Shown here: positions 1 to 8,316 of the stretch, piece after piece | Position numbering within the stretch: the first letter of the stretch is position 1 | Layout of the letters: the number at the start of each line of letters is the position of its first letter | Source: Sphingomonas kyeonggiensis | GTDB lineage: Bacteria > Pseudomonadota > Alphaproteobacteria > Sphingomonadales > Sphingomonadaceae | Assembly: GCF_014196745.1 (NCBI RefSeq) | Contig: NZ_JACIEH010000002.1 | Coordinates: forward strand, 496,383-560,382 | Length of the DNA: 64,000 nt | Direction of reading: 5' to 3' | Notes under the pieces: model-generated | The model's input: the letters and a program-made list of their open reading frames with translations, nothing else | What the model was told of the DNA's origin: nothing | Database searches by the model: none | Program-made: the position numbers and the translations under genes

Positions 1-1438
1 GACGCAGATGCTTCTGCGCCATCCGATTGGTGTACCAATTGTCGTCGATCAGCGCGGTGTACTCGTCCGGGCCGGTGACGCCGCGCAGGTGGAAGCGGCC
101 CTCCGCCCAGTCGCCCAGCGCCAGCCAGATCCGCGCGGTCTCGACCAGCATGCGTACGCCATGCTCGGCCAGGAAGCCCTCGTCGCCGGTCGCATCGACA
201 TAGGTCCCGATCGCGAAAGCGATGGCCGCATTGATGTGATATTGCGCGGAGCCGCTCGGGTAGTGCGCCGAGCATTCGCGGCCCTCGATCGTGCGCCACG
301 CATAGAGCGCGCCCCGTTTGTGATCGAGCGCCCGGGCATTGGCGAAGGCGGCCTCGAGAGTGCCGGCGCGGTAGACCAGCATCGCCCGGGCGATGTCGGG
401 CGCCAGCACCGAGAGCACCGGCAGCATGAACGCTTCGGTGTCCCAGAAATAATGGCCCTCATAGCCTTCGCCGGTCAGCCCCTTGGCCGCGGCGCTCGAT
501 CGGCCGTCGCGGCCGGCCGAGGCGAAGAGGTGGAACAGGTTGGCGCGCAGGGTCGCGGCGAGACGCGGTTCGCCGGTAATGGTCAGGTCGGCGCCGGCCC
601 AGAACGTGTCGAGCAGCACGCGCTGTGCGGCCGTTGCAGCCTCGAAGCCGTCAGTCAGGGCCGTCCCGGCAAGCGCGCCGGCATCGGCGACGAGCGTCTG
701 CGACGCGTCGCGGCCTGCGGCATAGCCGGTCGCGACGAGCAGCCAGCCATCCTCTTCCCGGCTGCGCTGGACGGCGGCGACGCCGATGCCGCTGCCCGGC
801 AGGCGCTCGACCACCAGTTCGTCGCTCGCCTGCTCGGTCTCGAAGCCGCGCGAGGCGAGGTTCACGCCGATGCGCGGGTCGTCCGATTGGGTGGCACCGC
901 TGGGGGCGGGGGCCAGGCGGGGGTGGAGCGTGACCACGCCTTCGCCGTCGAATTCCGCGCGCAAGCGGCGGAGCAGCAGCGTGCTCCCGTCGAGCGGCAC
1001 GATCCGCTCGCCGAAGATGCGGAGCAGCCGTCCATCGGGAAAGGACCAGCGCGTCTCGCGGCGGAGCATGCCGGCGCGCAGGTCGAGCGTGCGGCGGGTC
1101 GCCGAGCGGAGCTGCGTGAAATCGATTGCTTCGCCATCGATCCGTACGTCGATGCCCAATGATTCGGCCACCGGCACCCGCGAGTCGGAGGTGGTGGCGA
1201 AACCCTTGAGCTTCTCGTGATAATGGATCGGTGCCTGCTCATAGGCATGGGCGAGGAAGGTGCTGGCCTCGGCCCGCTCCTCGATCGCGCCGCGCACACC
1301 CAGCGCGCCATTGGAAAGGGCTAGAATCGTCGCGGCCCAGCCCTCGCGCGCAGGCTCGTCGCCGATCACATCGAGCGACCAGCCATCCTCCGCGAAGAGC
1401 ACCCCATCGTCCGCGCCGTTCAGTACTCGAGCCAACAC
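1..1438 (-). CDS. GH65 glycoside phosphorylase (maltose/kojibiose phosphorylase type), partial
   Basis: The gene runs off the left edge, so its C-terminus is missing. The translated frame contains GEGYEGHYFWDTEAF and, near residue 459, GPDEY. Both are hallmarks of glycoside hydrolase family 65, and the Glu of GPDEY is the family's catalytic acid. Family members phosphorolyse alpha-linked disaccharides such as maltose, trehalose or kojibiose in the cytoplasm to glucose plus beta-glucose-1-phosphate. No signal peptide is visible. An in-frame stop lies at 1490-1492 and no ATG follows it, so the start is GTG at 1438 or TTG at 1435, just after a GGGGAG ribosome site. A LacI-type palindrome lies 40 bp upstream. 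The substrate within the family cannot be told from this fragment; maltose fits the neighbours. Confidence 0.9.
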   Translation of the reverse strand, partial: MLARVLNGADDGVLFAEDGWSLDVIGDEPAREGWAATILALSNGALGVRGAIEERAEASTFLAHAYEQAPIHYHEKLKGFATTSDSRVPVAESLGIDVRIDGEAIDFTQLRSATRRTLDLRAGMLRRETRWSFPDGRLLRIFGERIVPLDGSTLLLRRLRAEFDGEGVVTLHPRLAPAPSGATQSDDPRIGVNLASRGFETEQASDELVVERLPGSGIGVAAVQRSREEDGWLLVATGYAAGRDASQTLVADAGALAGTALTDGFEAATAAQRVLLDTFWAGADLTITGEPRLAATLRANLFHLFASAGRDGRSSAAAKGLTGEGYEGHYFWDTEAFMLPVLSVLAPDIARAMLVYRAGTLEAAFANARALDHKRGALYAWRTIEGRECSAHYPSGSAQYHINAAIAFAIGTYVDATGDEGFLAEHGVRMLVETARIWLALGDWAEGRFHLRGVTGPDEYTALIDDNWYTNRMAQKHLR

Positions 1439-1477
1439 CCGCTCCCCAATCTTATGGAAAGCTGCGTTACAGGCTCT

Positions 1478-1493
1478 TTGATATCGTTTTCAA
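1478..1493. promoter_or_regulatory. LacI-type operator candidate upstream of the GH65 gene
   Basis: TTGATATCGTTTTCAA is a 16-bp imperfect palindrome, 6 of 8 positions symmetric, with a central CG as is usual for LacI/GalR-family operators. It lies 40 bp upstream of the GH65 start. Two LacI-family genes are next door, so it is probably bound by one of them; this is inference. Confidence 0.5.
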
Positions 1494-1513
1494 GAACAAA
1501 GGCGTCGGTCTAT

Positions 1514-1605
1514 CCCGTCATCCCGGCGAAAGCCGGGGTCTCGTGCGGCTCTTGTCCCGTCGTTCGCGCCATCGCCTGAGATCCCGGCTTTCGCCGGGAC
1601 GACGG
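1514..1605. repeat. Long inverted repeat element, copy 1
   Basis: Two arms of about 28 bp (around 1516-1542 and 1578-1605) are inverted copies with two mismatches. They begin with CGTCATCCCGGCGAAAGC and are separated by about 35 bp. The same arm sequence with small changes occurs at 21806-21889. It sits between a LacI gene and the GH65 gene, both on the minus strand. It could act as a transcript-end hairpin or be a mobile palindromic unit. Confidence 0.8.
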
Positions 1606-1628
1606 AAGGAGGCCAGTCGCCCCCAGCT

Positions 1629-2663
1629 TTAGGTATCCCGAACGACGATCTCGGTTGGCAGCGTGGTGGAGCGCGCACGGCCGCCATCGACCTGCTGCAT
1701 CAGCTTCTCGACGAGCAGCGCGCCAGCAACGTCGGTCTTCTGGTTGATCGTGGTGATCGCCGGGCTGAAATGCGCGGCGGGCGGGATGTTGTTGTAGCCG
1801 ACCAGCGCATAGTCGCGCGGCGCGGTGAGCCCGCGCTCCTTGAATGCGCCGGTCACCGCCATCGCGGCGGTATCGGAGAAGGCGAACACCGCGTCGGGCA
1901 GGCGCCCTGCGGCGAGATAGGCGGCGACCGTGTCGGCGGTGGCGTTGAAGGCCATCGAGGCGATCGGCAGGAAGTCCACCGTCACGTCGTCATGATCCTT
2001 GGCCACCGCGCAGAGCCCCTCGTAGCGCAGGCGCAGCTCCTCGTGGCGGATGTCGCCGACGAACAGCCAGTGCTTGCGCTTCCTCGCCACGAAGTGCCGC
2101 CCGGCCAGCTCGCCGCCCAGGAAATTGTCGCTGCCGATCGCGCAATAGCCGGCGTCGGGGGCAACTGCGCCCCACACGACCAGCGGCACGTCGGCACGGC
2201 CCAGCTCGCGCAGCATCGCGTCGCGCGTGCCCTGGCCGAGCACGATGAACCCGTCCGCCCCGCGCGCCTGGTAGAAGTCGCGATAGGCGCGGACATCCTC
2301 CAGCCCCGGCGGCGAGAGCAGCAGGTCCTGGTTGCGGATCGACAATGCCTCGGACACCCCGGCGAGCAGCTCGAAGATGAAGGGATCGCCAATCGCGCCG
2401 TGCCGGTGCGATCCGAAATCGAGCATCACCGCCACGGTGTTGGTGCGGGTGTGCCGCAGCTTGGCGGCGTTGCGGTTGACCGCATAGCCATGCGCCTGCG
2501 CCACCGCCATCACGCGCTCGCGCGTTTCCTCGGTCACCAGCGGGCTGCCGTTCAGCACGCGCGACACGGTCGGGGTCGACACCTGCGCCAGGCGGGCGAT
2601 GTCCTGCATGGTTAGCCGGGCGCCGGGCTTGGGCGTGCGTTCCTTGGCGGTCTTCTTCGTCAT
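1629..2663 (-). CDS. LacI/GalR-family transcriptional regulator (first copy)
   Basis: A 344-residue LacI-family repressor. Residues about 17-40 form the N-terminal helix-turn-helix (MQDIARLAQVSTPTVSRVLNG), and the rest is a periplasmic-binding-protein-like effector domain typical of sugar-responsive regulators. The ATG start at 2663 is followed by a short basic lead (KKTAKER). It lies between the GH65 gene and a second LacI gene, all on the minus strand, opposite the alpha-glucan TBDR operon. The likely effector is a malto-oligosaccharide or a product of it. One of the palindromes at 1478 or 3811 is its probable target; which one is not decidable by eye. Confidence 0.92.
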   Translation of the reverse strand: MTKKTAKERTPKPGARLTMQDIARLAQVSTPTVSRVLNGSPLVTEETRERVMAVAQAHGYAVNRNAAKLRHTRTNTVAVMLDFGSHRHGAIGDPFIFELLAGVSEALSIRNQDLLLSPPGLEDVRAYRDFYQARGADGFIVLGQGTRDAMLRELGRADVPLVVWGAVAPDAGYCAIGSDNFLGGELAGRHFVARKRKHWLFVGDIRHEELRLRYEGLCAVAKDHDDVTVDFLPIASMAFNATADTVAAYLAAGRLPDAVFAFSDTAAMAVTGAFKERGLTAPRDYALVGYNNIPPAAHFSPAITTINQKTDVAGALLVEKLMQQVDGGRARSTTLPTEIVVRDT

Positions 2664-2704
2664 TGGTTGCTTTATGGTCAGACAAGCGGGCCGCAGTAAA
2701 CGCC

Positions 2705-3727
2705 TTAGCTCGTCTTGCGCACCACCAGCGTCGGCGGCAGCAGCCGCATCTCGGACGAATGGTTGCCGATCTCACCGATCAGCGTGTCGACCAGTACCTC
2801 GCCCGCGGCGTTATAGTCCTGGGCGATGGTGGTGAGCGGCGGGTGGGTCAGGCTCGCCGCCGGGATGTCGTCGAAGCCGACCACCGAGACGTCGCCCGGC
2901 ACCGACTTGCCCGCTTCCTGCAACGCCCTGAGCGCGCCGATTGCGATCAGGTCCGATGCGGCGAAGATCGCGTCGAACGGTACGCGGTTGGCGAGCAATT
3001 CCTGTGCCGCGACATAGCCCGATTCCTCGATCGACAGCGCGCCGATCTGCAACCGCGGATCGGGCTCGATACCGACGGCGAGCTGGGTGTCGCAAAAGCC
3101 GTGATAGCGGTCGCGGAATTCGGGATAATGGCTGGTCGCGTCGCCGATGAACGCCAGCCGCCGCCGGCCGCGTTCGAGCAGATGCTCCGCAGCCAGCCGC
3201 CCGCCCAGCATGTTGTCGCAGCCGATCGTGGTGCCCAGGCCGTTGAGCTCCACCGATCCCCAGCGCACGAAATGCGTGCCCTGGCGCACCAGGTCCTGCA
3301 GGCGCGCGCGGTACAGCTCGTAATCGCCATAGCCGAGCAGGATCAGCCCGTCGGCCTTGCGCGCGTCCTCGTAATCCTTGTGCCAGTTGGACGAGAGCTG
3401 CTGGAACGAGGTCAGCAGGTCGTATCCTCGCTTGGCGCAGGTGCGCAGGATCGAGCCGAGCATCGCCAGGAAGAAGGGATTGATCGCGGTGCCGTCGGGC
3501 AGCGGGTCCTCGAAGAAGAGCAGGGCGAGGGTACTGCTCTGGCCGCGCCGCAGCGACGATGCGTTCTTGTCGACCTTGTAGCCCAGTTGCGCCGCGATCG
3601 CCTCGATACGCTTGCGCGTGCCTTCGTTGACGGTCGGATCGCCGCGCAGGGCACGGCTCACCGTCGGCTGCGAGACTCCCGCCAGTGCCGCGATGTCGAA
3701 CGATGTCGGCTTGTCCGGCGAGGCCAT
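2705..3727 (-). CDS. LacI/GalR-family transcriptional regulator (second copy)
   Basis: A 340-residue LacI-family regulator with an N-terminal helix-turn-helix (DIAALAGVSQPTVSRALRG, about residues 10-28) followed by the effector-binding core. The ATG at 3727 is preferred over an in-frame TTG at 3754 because the helix-turn-helix then starts at the usual distance. It ends 42 bp before the other LacI gene, so the two are probably co-transcribed. It is divergent from the TBDR at 3917. The two regulators differ clearly in sequence and so are unlikely to share one operator. A role as local regulator of maltose uptake is inferred from position. Confidence 0.92.
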   Translation of the reverse strand: MASPDKPTSFDIAALAGVSQPTVSRALRGDPTVNEGTRKRIEAIAAQLGYKVDKNASSLRRGQSSTLALLFFEDPLPDGTAINPFFLAMLGSILRTCAKRGYDLLTSFQQLSSNWHKDYEDARKADGLILLGYGDYELYRARLQDLVRQGTHFVRWGSVELNGLGTTIGCDNMLGGRLAAEHLLERGRRRLAFIGDATSHYPEFRDRYHGFCDTQLAVGIEPDPRLQIGALSIEESGYVAAQELLANRVPFDAIFAASDLIAIGALRALQEAGKSVPGDVSVVGFDDIPAASLTHPPLTTIAQDYNAAGEVLVDTLIGEIGNHSSEMRLLPPTLVVRKTS

Positions 3728-3810
3728 GCCGTTTCCGTCTCCCGTGCCGCGCAATTGTCTGCGCGTTCCCCTGAACTACCCTGCCTGTCCCCAAATCGGA
3801 AGTCGCTGCT

Positions 3811-3822
3811 GAATACGTATGC
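3811..3822. promoter_or_regulatory. LacI-type operator candidate before the TBDR operon
   Basis: GAATACGTATGC is a palindrome with 5 of 6 symmetric pairs around a central CG. It lies in the 189-bp divergent gap between the second LacI gene and the TBDR, about 95 bp before the TBDR start. Its sequence differs from the palindrome at 1478, consistent with two regulators of different specificity. Assigning it to a regulator is inference. Confidence 0.4.
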
Positions 3823-3916
3823 GCTTGCCTTCCCTTGTCGGCCGCATGCGCCGAATTGGGAGAGGCTTAGAAAAACCGTCGCCAGTGAAGGCGATGCGGA
3901 TATTGGGGAGGTTTAG

Positions 3917-6751
3917 ATGGCATTGTCCAATCACGCAGCGATTCTGCGTTCGCTTTCGATGGGTGCCAGCACCCGCACGCTCGGCGCAGCGCTGCTGTTG
4001 CTCGGCGCGACCCCGGCCTTTGCGCAGGACGCCAATCCCGCGCCCGCCGATCAGGCTTCCGACACCAGCGGCGACGAAGCCGCGCTCGTCGTCACCGGCA
4101 TCCGCGCCTCGCTGACCTCGTCGGCGAACATCAAGCGCAACAACGTCACCATCGTCGACTCGGTCTCGTCGGAAGACATCGGCAAGCTGCCCGACGTCTC
4201 GATCGCCGACTCGCTCGCCCGCATCCCGGGCGTCACCGCGCAGCGCCTCGAGGGCCGCGACCAGCGCCTGTCGATCCGCGGCCTCGGCCCCGACTTCTCG
4301 ACCACGCTGCTCAACGGCCGCGAGCAGGTCACCGTCGGCGACAATCGCGGCGTCGAGTACGACCAGTATCCCTCGGAATTCTTCAAGAACGTCAACGTCT
4401 ACAAGTCGGCGGACGCTTCGCTGATCGCGGCCGGCATTGCCGGCACCGTCGACCTGCGCATGCTGCGCCCGCTCGACCAGAAGGCCAACACCTTCGTCGT
4501 CTCGGCCCGTGGCCAGATGAACGAGACGGACAAGCTCAATCCGGACGGCACGCGCTACGGCTACAAGGCGTCGGCCACCTATGTCGGCAAGTTCGCCAAC
4601 GACACGCTGGGCATCGCGCTGGGCGTCTCCGCGCAGAACACGCCCACCCAGATCGAGCGCTATGCCGCCTGGGGCTTCCCGAACGATCCGGCGGTCGGCG
4701 GCAACCTGATGCTCGGCGGCGCCAAGCCGTACGTCCAGTCGAACCTGCTGAAGCGCTATGGCGGCGTCGCCACGATCGAATGGGCGCCCAGCGACAATTT
4801 CCACTCGACGTTCGATGCGCTCTATTCGAACTTCAAGGAAACCCAGCACCTGCGCGGTATCGAGTTCGGCATCGCGCCGACCTGGGGCTCGAACGGCGTG
4901 ATCGCCCCGGGCTATACCGTGCAGAACGGGCTGGTCACCGACGCGACGATCAGCAACCTGGTCAACGTCCAGCGCAACGACCTGAACGAGCGCAAGGCCG
5001 AGAACATCTCGCTCGGCTGGAACAATGATTTCAAGCTGAGCGACACGATCCACTTCAACGTGGACGCCAGCTGGAGCCGCGCCACCCGCACCGACTTCCT
5101 GCTCGAGACCTATTCGGGCACCGGCTACAACTCGACCGGCGCCAAGGACACGGTGAAGATCCACCAGAACAGCGACGGCACCTACAACATCGTGCCGACG
5201 CTCGACTATTCGAACACCAGCGTCATCCGCCTGACCGATCCGCGCGGCTGGGGCTATAACGGCACCACCGCGGTGGTGCAGGCCGGCTTCCTCAACCGTC
5301 CGGACTTCACCGACGATCTCAAGTCGCTGCGCGCCAGCTTCAAGGGCGAGATCAGCGGCAGCGTGTTCAGCGCCTGGGAAGTCGGCGGCAACTACAGCCG
5401 GCGCGAGAAGCAGAGCAAGTACACCAGCTATTTCCTCTGCCCCAAGGGCGGCGGCACCAACTGCACCGTCGCCAGCGGCACGCCGACGAGCGTCGCGGTG
5501 CCCAACGACGTGCTGCTCGGCGAGAAGGTGAGCCTCGACTATCTGGGCGTTCCCCAGATGCTCACCGTCGATCCGATGAAGGTCTATGGCCTGCTCAACT
5601 CGGTGTTCGACAACCGTCCGGACTCGCTGGTGCGCGACAACACCGTCACCGAGGACGTGCTGACCGGCTATGCCAAGCTCACGCTCGATGGCGAAGTGGG
5701 CGGCAAGGCGCTGCGCGGCTCGCTCGGTCTGCAGGTGGTCCACACCAAGCAGGGCGGTGACGGCCAGATCGCTGCGCTGAACGGCGGCGTGGTGACGATC
5801 TCGCCGGTGAACAGCTCGGAGAGCTACACCAACTTCCTGCCCTCGGCCTCGTTCAGCCTCGAGCTGCAGCCGAACTTCTTCATCAAGATGGGTGCCGCCC
5901 AGACGATGGTGCGCCCGCGCCTGGATCAGGAGCGCGTGACCCAGGCGGTGTCGATCGACATCTCGAAGATCGGCCAGGGCAGCCTGCCGCAGAACAGCCC
6001 TTTCAGCTCGAACGGCGGCAATGCGCGCCTGCGTCCGTACCAGTCGACCAATATCGACATCTCGTTCGAGAAGTATCTCGGCAACAGCGGCGGCTATCTG
6101 GCGCTGACCGGGTTCTTCAAGCACCTGACCGATTTCGTCGATCCGAACAATTCGGTGCTGTACGACTTCTCGGCGCTGCTCCCGGCGCTCACCCCGGCGC
6201 AGCAGGCGATCGTCCGCGGCCAGAACGCGCAGTTCGGCCTGGTCAGCTCGCCGGCGAACACTGGCCGCGGCGATATCCTGGGCGTGGAAGCCACGGCCTC
6301 GCTGCCCTTCAGCGTGTTCAGCAAGGCGCTCGACGGCTTCGGCGTGTTCGCGAGCGGCACCTATGTCGACAGCAAGATCCGCTACGCCAACAACGTGAAC
6401 CCGATCACGCTGCCCGGCCAGTCCAAGTGGGTCGCCACCGGCACCGCCTATTTCGAGAAGGGCGGCTTCCAGGCACGTGCCACCTATCGCTGGCGCGACA
6501 GCTTCCTGGCGGAACTGGCTGGCCTTTCCGCCAACCCGGAATATCGTCAGGGCCGTGCGGAAGGCGTGCTCGACGCGCAGATCGGCTATGAGTTCAAGAG
6601 CGGCCCGCTCGCCGGCCTCTCGATCCTCGCCCAGGCGAAGAACATCACCGATCAGCCTTTCGTCACCACCGAGGCGACCGATCCCCGCCTGGTGCGCGAG
6701 TATCAGCGCTATGGCCGCGACTATTATCTCGGCCTGACCTACAAGTTCTGA
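3917..6751 (+). CDS. TonB-dependent receptor, alpha-glucan/maltodextrin locus
   Basis: A 944-residue outer-membrane active transporter. It has a signal peptide ending near residue 36 (ATPAFA), a plug domain (about 60-200, with SIADSLARIPGVTAQR and SIRGLGPDFSTTLLNGR) and a beta-barrel ending in a C-terminal aromatic (TYKF). The plug wording is typical of the long Xanthomonas/Caulobacter-type TBDRs used for carbohydrate import. GGGGAGG precedes the ATG. It heads the plus-strand operon of glycosidases and a sugar permease, which points to malto-oligosaccharides as substrate (inference). A strong hairpin terminator follows it, so it may be made in excess over the downstream enzymes. Confidence 0.93.
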   Translation: MALSNHAAILRSLSMGASTRTLGAALLLLGATPAFAQDANPAPADQASDTSGDEAALVVTGIRASLTSSANIKRNNVTIVDSVSSEDIGKLPDVSIADSLARIPGVTAQRLEGRDQRLSIRGLGPDFSTTLLNGREQVTVGDNRGVEYDQYPSEFFKNVNVYKSADASLIAAGIAGTVDLRMLRPLDQKANTFVVSARGQMNETDKLNPDGTRYGYKASATYVGKFANDTLGIALGVSAQNTPTQIERYAAWGFPNDPAVGGNLMLGGAKPYVQSNLLKRYGGVATIEWAPSDNFHSTFDALYSNFKETQHLRGIEFGIAPTWGSNGVIAPGYTVQNGLVTDATISNLVNVQRNDLNERKAENISLGWNNDFKLSDTIHFNVDASWSRATRTDFLLETYSGTGYNSTGAKDTVKIHQNSDGTYNIVPTLDYSNTSVIRLTDPRGWGYNGTTAVVQAGFLNRPDFTDDLKSLRASFKGEISGSVFSAWEVGGNYSRREKQSKYTSYFLCPKGGGTNCTVASGTPTSVAVPNDVLLGEKVSLDYLGVPQMLTVDPMKVYGLLNSVFDNRPDSLVRDNTVTEDVLTGYAKLTLDGEVGGKALRGSLGLQVVHTKQGGDGQIAALNGGVVTISPVNSSESYTNFLPSASFSLELQPNFFIKMGAAQTMVRPRLDQERVTQAVSIDISKIGQGSLPQNSPFSSNGGNARLRPYQSTNIDISFEKYLGNSGGYLALTGFFKHLTDFVDPNNSVLYDFSALLPALTPAQQAIVRGQNAQFGLVSSPANTGRGDILGVEATASLPFSVFSKALDGFGVFASGTYVDSKIRYANNVNPITLPGQSKWVATGTAYFEKGGFQARATYRWRDSFLAELAGLSANPEYRQGRAEGVLDAQIGYEFKSGPLAGLSILAQAKNITDQPFVTTEATDPRLVREYQRYGRDYYLGLTYKF

Positions 6752-6765
6752 TCCCCCCCCGAGCT

Positions 6766-6799
6766 GTGGCCCGGCTTCCCCGCCGGGCCACCTGTTTTT
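6766..6799 (+). terminator. Rho-independent terminator after the TBDR
   Basis: A perfect 10-bp stem, GTGGCCCGGC / GCCGGGCCAC, with a TTCCCC loop is followed by CTGTTTTT. It lies 15 bp after the TBDR stop and ends 15 bp before the halogenase-like gene. It may fully or partly end transcription and set receptor-to-enzyme ratios. Confidence 0.75.
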
Positions 6800-6813
6800 G
6801 TCGAGGCGCCGAC

Positions 6814-8316
6814 GTGCAGACTGAGCAGCCGATCCGCATCGTGATCGCCGGTGGCGGCACCGCGGGCTGGATGGCCGCGGCGGCCTTCGCCCGGTTCCTC
6901 GACAAGCGCTTCCATATCACCCTGGTCGAGTCCGAGGCGATTGGTACGGTCGGGGTAGGCGAGGCGACGATTCCTCAGCTCCGCCTGTTCAACGCCAGCC
7001 TGGGCGTGGACGAGAACCAGTTCATCGCCGCCACCCAGGCGAGCTTCAAGCTGGCGATCGAGTTCGTCGGCTGGACCAGGGGCGGGCGCTATATGCACGC
7101 GTTCGGCGACGTCGGCCGAGAGAACGGGCTGCTCGCCTTCCAGCATAGCTGGCTGCGCGGCAAGGCCGAGGGCGTCGCCAAGCCGCTCGCGCCCTATGCA
7201 TTGAACAATGCGGCGGCGCTGGCCAACCGGATGCAGCGCGGCCCGGCGCGGACGGCGAAGCTGTTGCCCGAAATGCCCTATGCCTTCCATTTCGACGCCG
7301 GCCTCTATGCCCGCTTCCTGCGCGGCCTGGCCGAGAGCGGCGGCGTGGAGCGTGTCGAGGGCAGGATCGTCACGGTAGAACGCGACGGCGAGGGCGGCGA
7401 CGTCACCGCGCTCAGGCTCGATGGCGAGCGCGAAGTCGCCGGCGACCTGTTCCTCGACTGCACCGGCTTCCACGCCCTGCTGATCGGCGAGACCTTGGGC
7501 GCAGGGTTCGAGGCGTGGAGCGACCTGCTCCCCTGCGACCGCGCGATGGCGATGCCGTCCGAGCGCGCCCGCGACTTCACGCCCTATACCCGCGCCACCG
7601 CGCATGGTGCCGGCTGGCAATGGCGCATCCCGCTCCAGCACCGCACCGGCAATGGGATCGTTTATTCCAGCGCGCATCTCTCGGACGACGAGGCAGCCGC
7701 GCGGCTGCTCGCCGGGCTGGACGAGAAGCCGCTCGACGATCCCCGGCCGCTGCGCTTCACCGCCGGCAAGCGGCAGAGCTTCTGGAAGCACAATGTCATC
7801 GCGCTCGGTCTCGCCAGCGGGTTCCTCGAGCCGCTGGAATCGACCAGCATCCACATGATCCAGTCGGGCATCGAGCGGATCCTCAAGCTGCTGCCCGGCC
7901 GCCATGTCAGCCAGGTCCAGCGCGACGAGTACGACCGCCAGACGCATCTCGAGTATGACCGCATCCGCGATTTCCTCGTGCTGCACTATTGGGCGAACGA
8001 CCGCGACGAGCCCTTCTGGGCCGAACGCCGCGCCGTCGTGCTGCCCGACAGCCTGCGTCACAAGATCGAGCTCTGGCGCGCCTCGGGCGCGATCGTCCGC
8101 GGCGAGGCGGACCTGTTCAGCGAAGTCGCCTGGTTCCAGGTCCTGGCGGGGCAGGGGATCGCCGCGGCCGGCTACCACCCACTGGCCGATGCGCCGTCGC
8201 GGGAGGAGATCGCCGAATATCTCGAACTGATCGAGCTGCTGAACGCCCGGGAGGTCGGCCAGATGCAGGATCATGCCGCCTTTGTGGCGCAGCATTGCGG
8301 GGGAGTGGCCGCGTGA
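6814..8316 (+). CDS. Flavin-dependent tryptophan-halogenase-like protein
   Basis: A 500-residue member of the tryptophan halogenase family (PF04820). It has the FAD-binding GGGTAGW at residues 13-19, a lysine at position 79 (SFKLAIEF) matching the catalytic Lys79 of PrnA/RebH, the WxWxIP signature at 268-273 (WQWRIP), and EPLEST at 339-344 holding the Glu equivalent of PrnA Glu346. The GTG start at 6814 follows GAGG. All known halogenase determinants are therefore present. The gene sits in a glycan operon, with its stop overlapping the amylase start (GTGA). Homologues beside TBDRs are common in this bacterial group, but their substrate is not known to me. No signal peptide is seen. Confidence 0.9.
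   Translation: MQTEQPIRIVIAGGGTAGWMAAAAFARFLDKRFHITLVESEAIGTVGVGEATIPQLRLFNASLGVDENQFIAATQASFKLAIEFVGWTRGGRYMHAFGDVGRENGLLAFQHSWLRGKAEGVAKPLAPYALNNAAALANRMQRGPARTAKLLPEMPYAFHFDAGLYARFLRGLAESGGVERVEGRIVTVERDGEGGDVTALRLDGEREVAGDLFLDCTGFHALLIGETLGAGFEAWSDLLPCDRAMAMPSERARDFTPYTRATAHGAGWQWRIPLQHRTGNGIVYSSAHLSDDEAAARLLAGLDEKPLDDPRPLRFTAGKRQSFWKHNVIALGLASGFLEPLESTSIHMIQSGIERILKLLPGRHVSQVQRDEYDRQTHLEYDRIRDFLVLHYWANDRDEPFWAERRAVVLPDSLRHKIELWRASGAIVRGEADLFSEVAWFQVLAGQGIAAAGYHPLADAPSREEIAEYLELIELLNAREVGQMQDHAAFVAQHCGGVAA

Noticed and set aside
3776..6124. A 782-codon open frame antisense to the TBDR gene
   Set aside because: It is a GC-rich shadow of the receptor gene: low-complexity Arg/Ala/Val/Glu-rich translation without family motifs, while the plus strand has a clear TBDR with signal peptide and plug.
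7989..8312. An earlier start for the GH13 amylase inside the halogenase gene
   Set aside because: It would put about 100 Arg-rich residues before a good signal peptide; the GTG at 8313 with the 4-bp overlap fits the rest of the operon.
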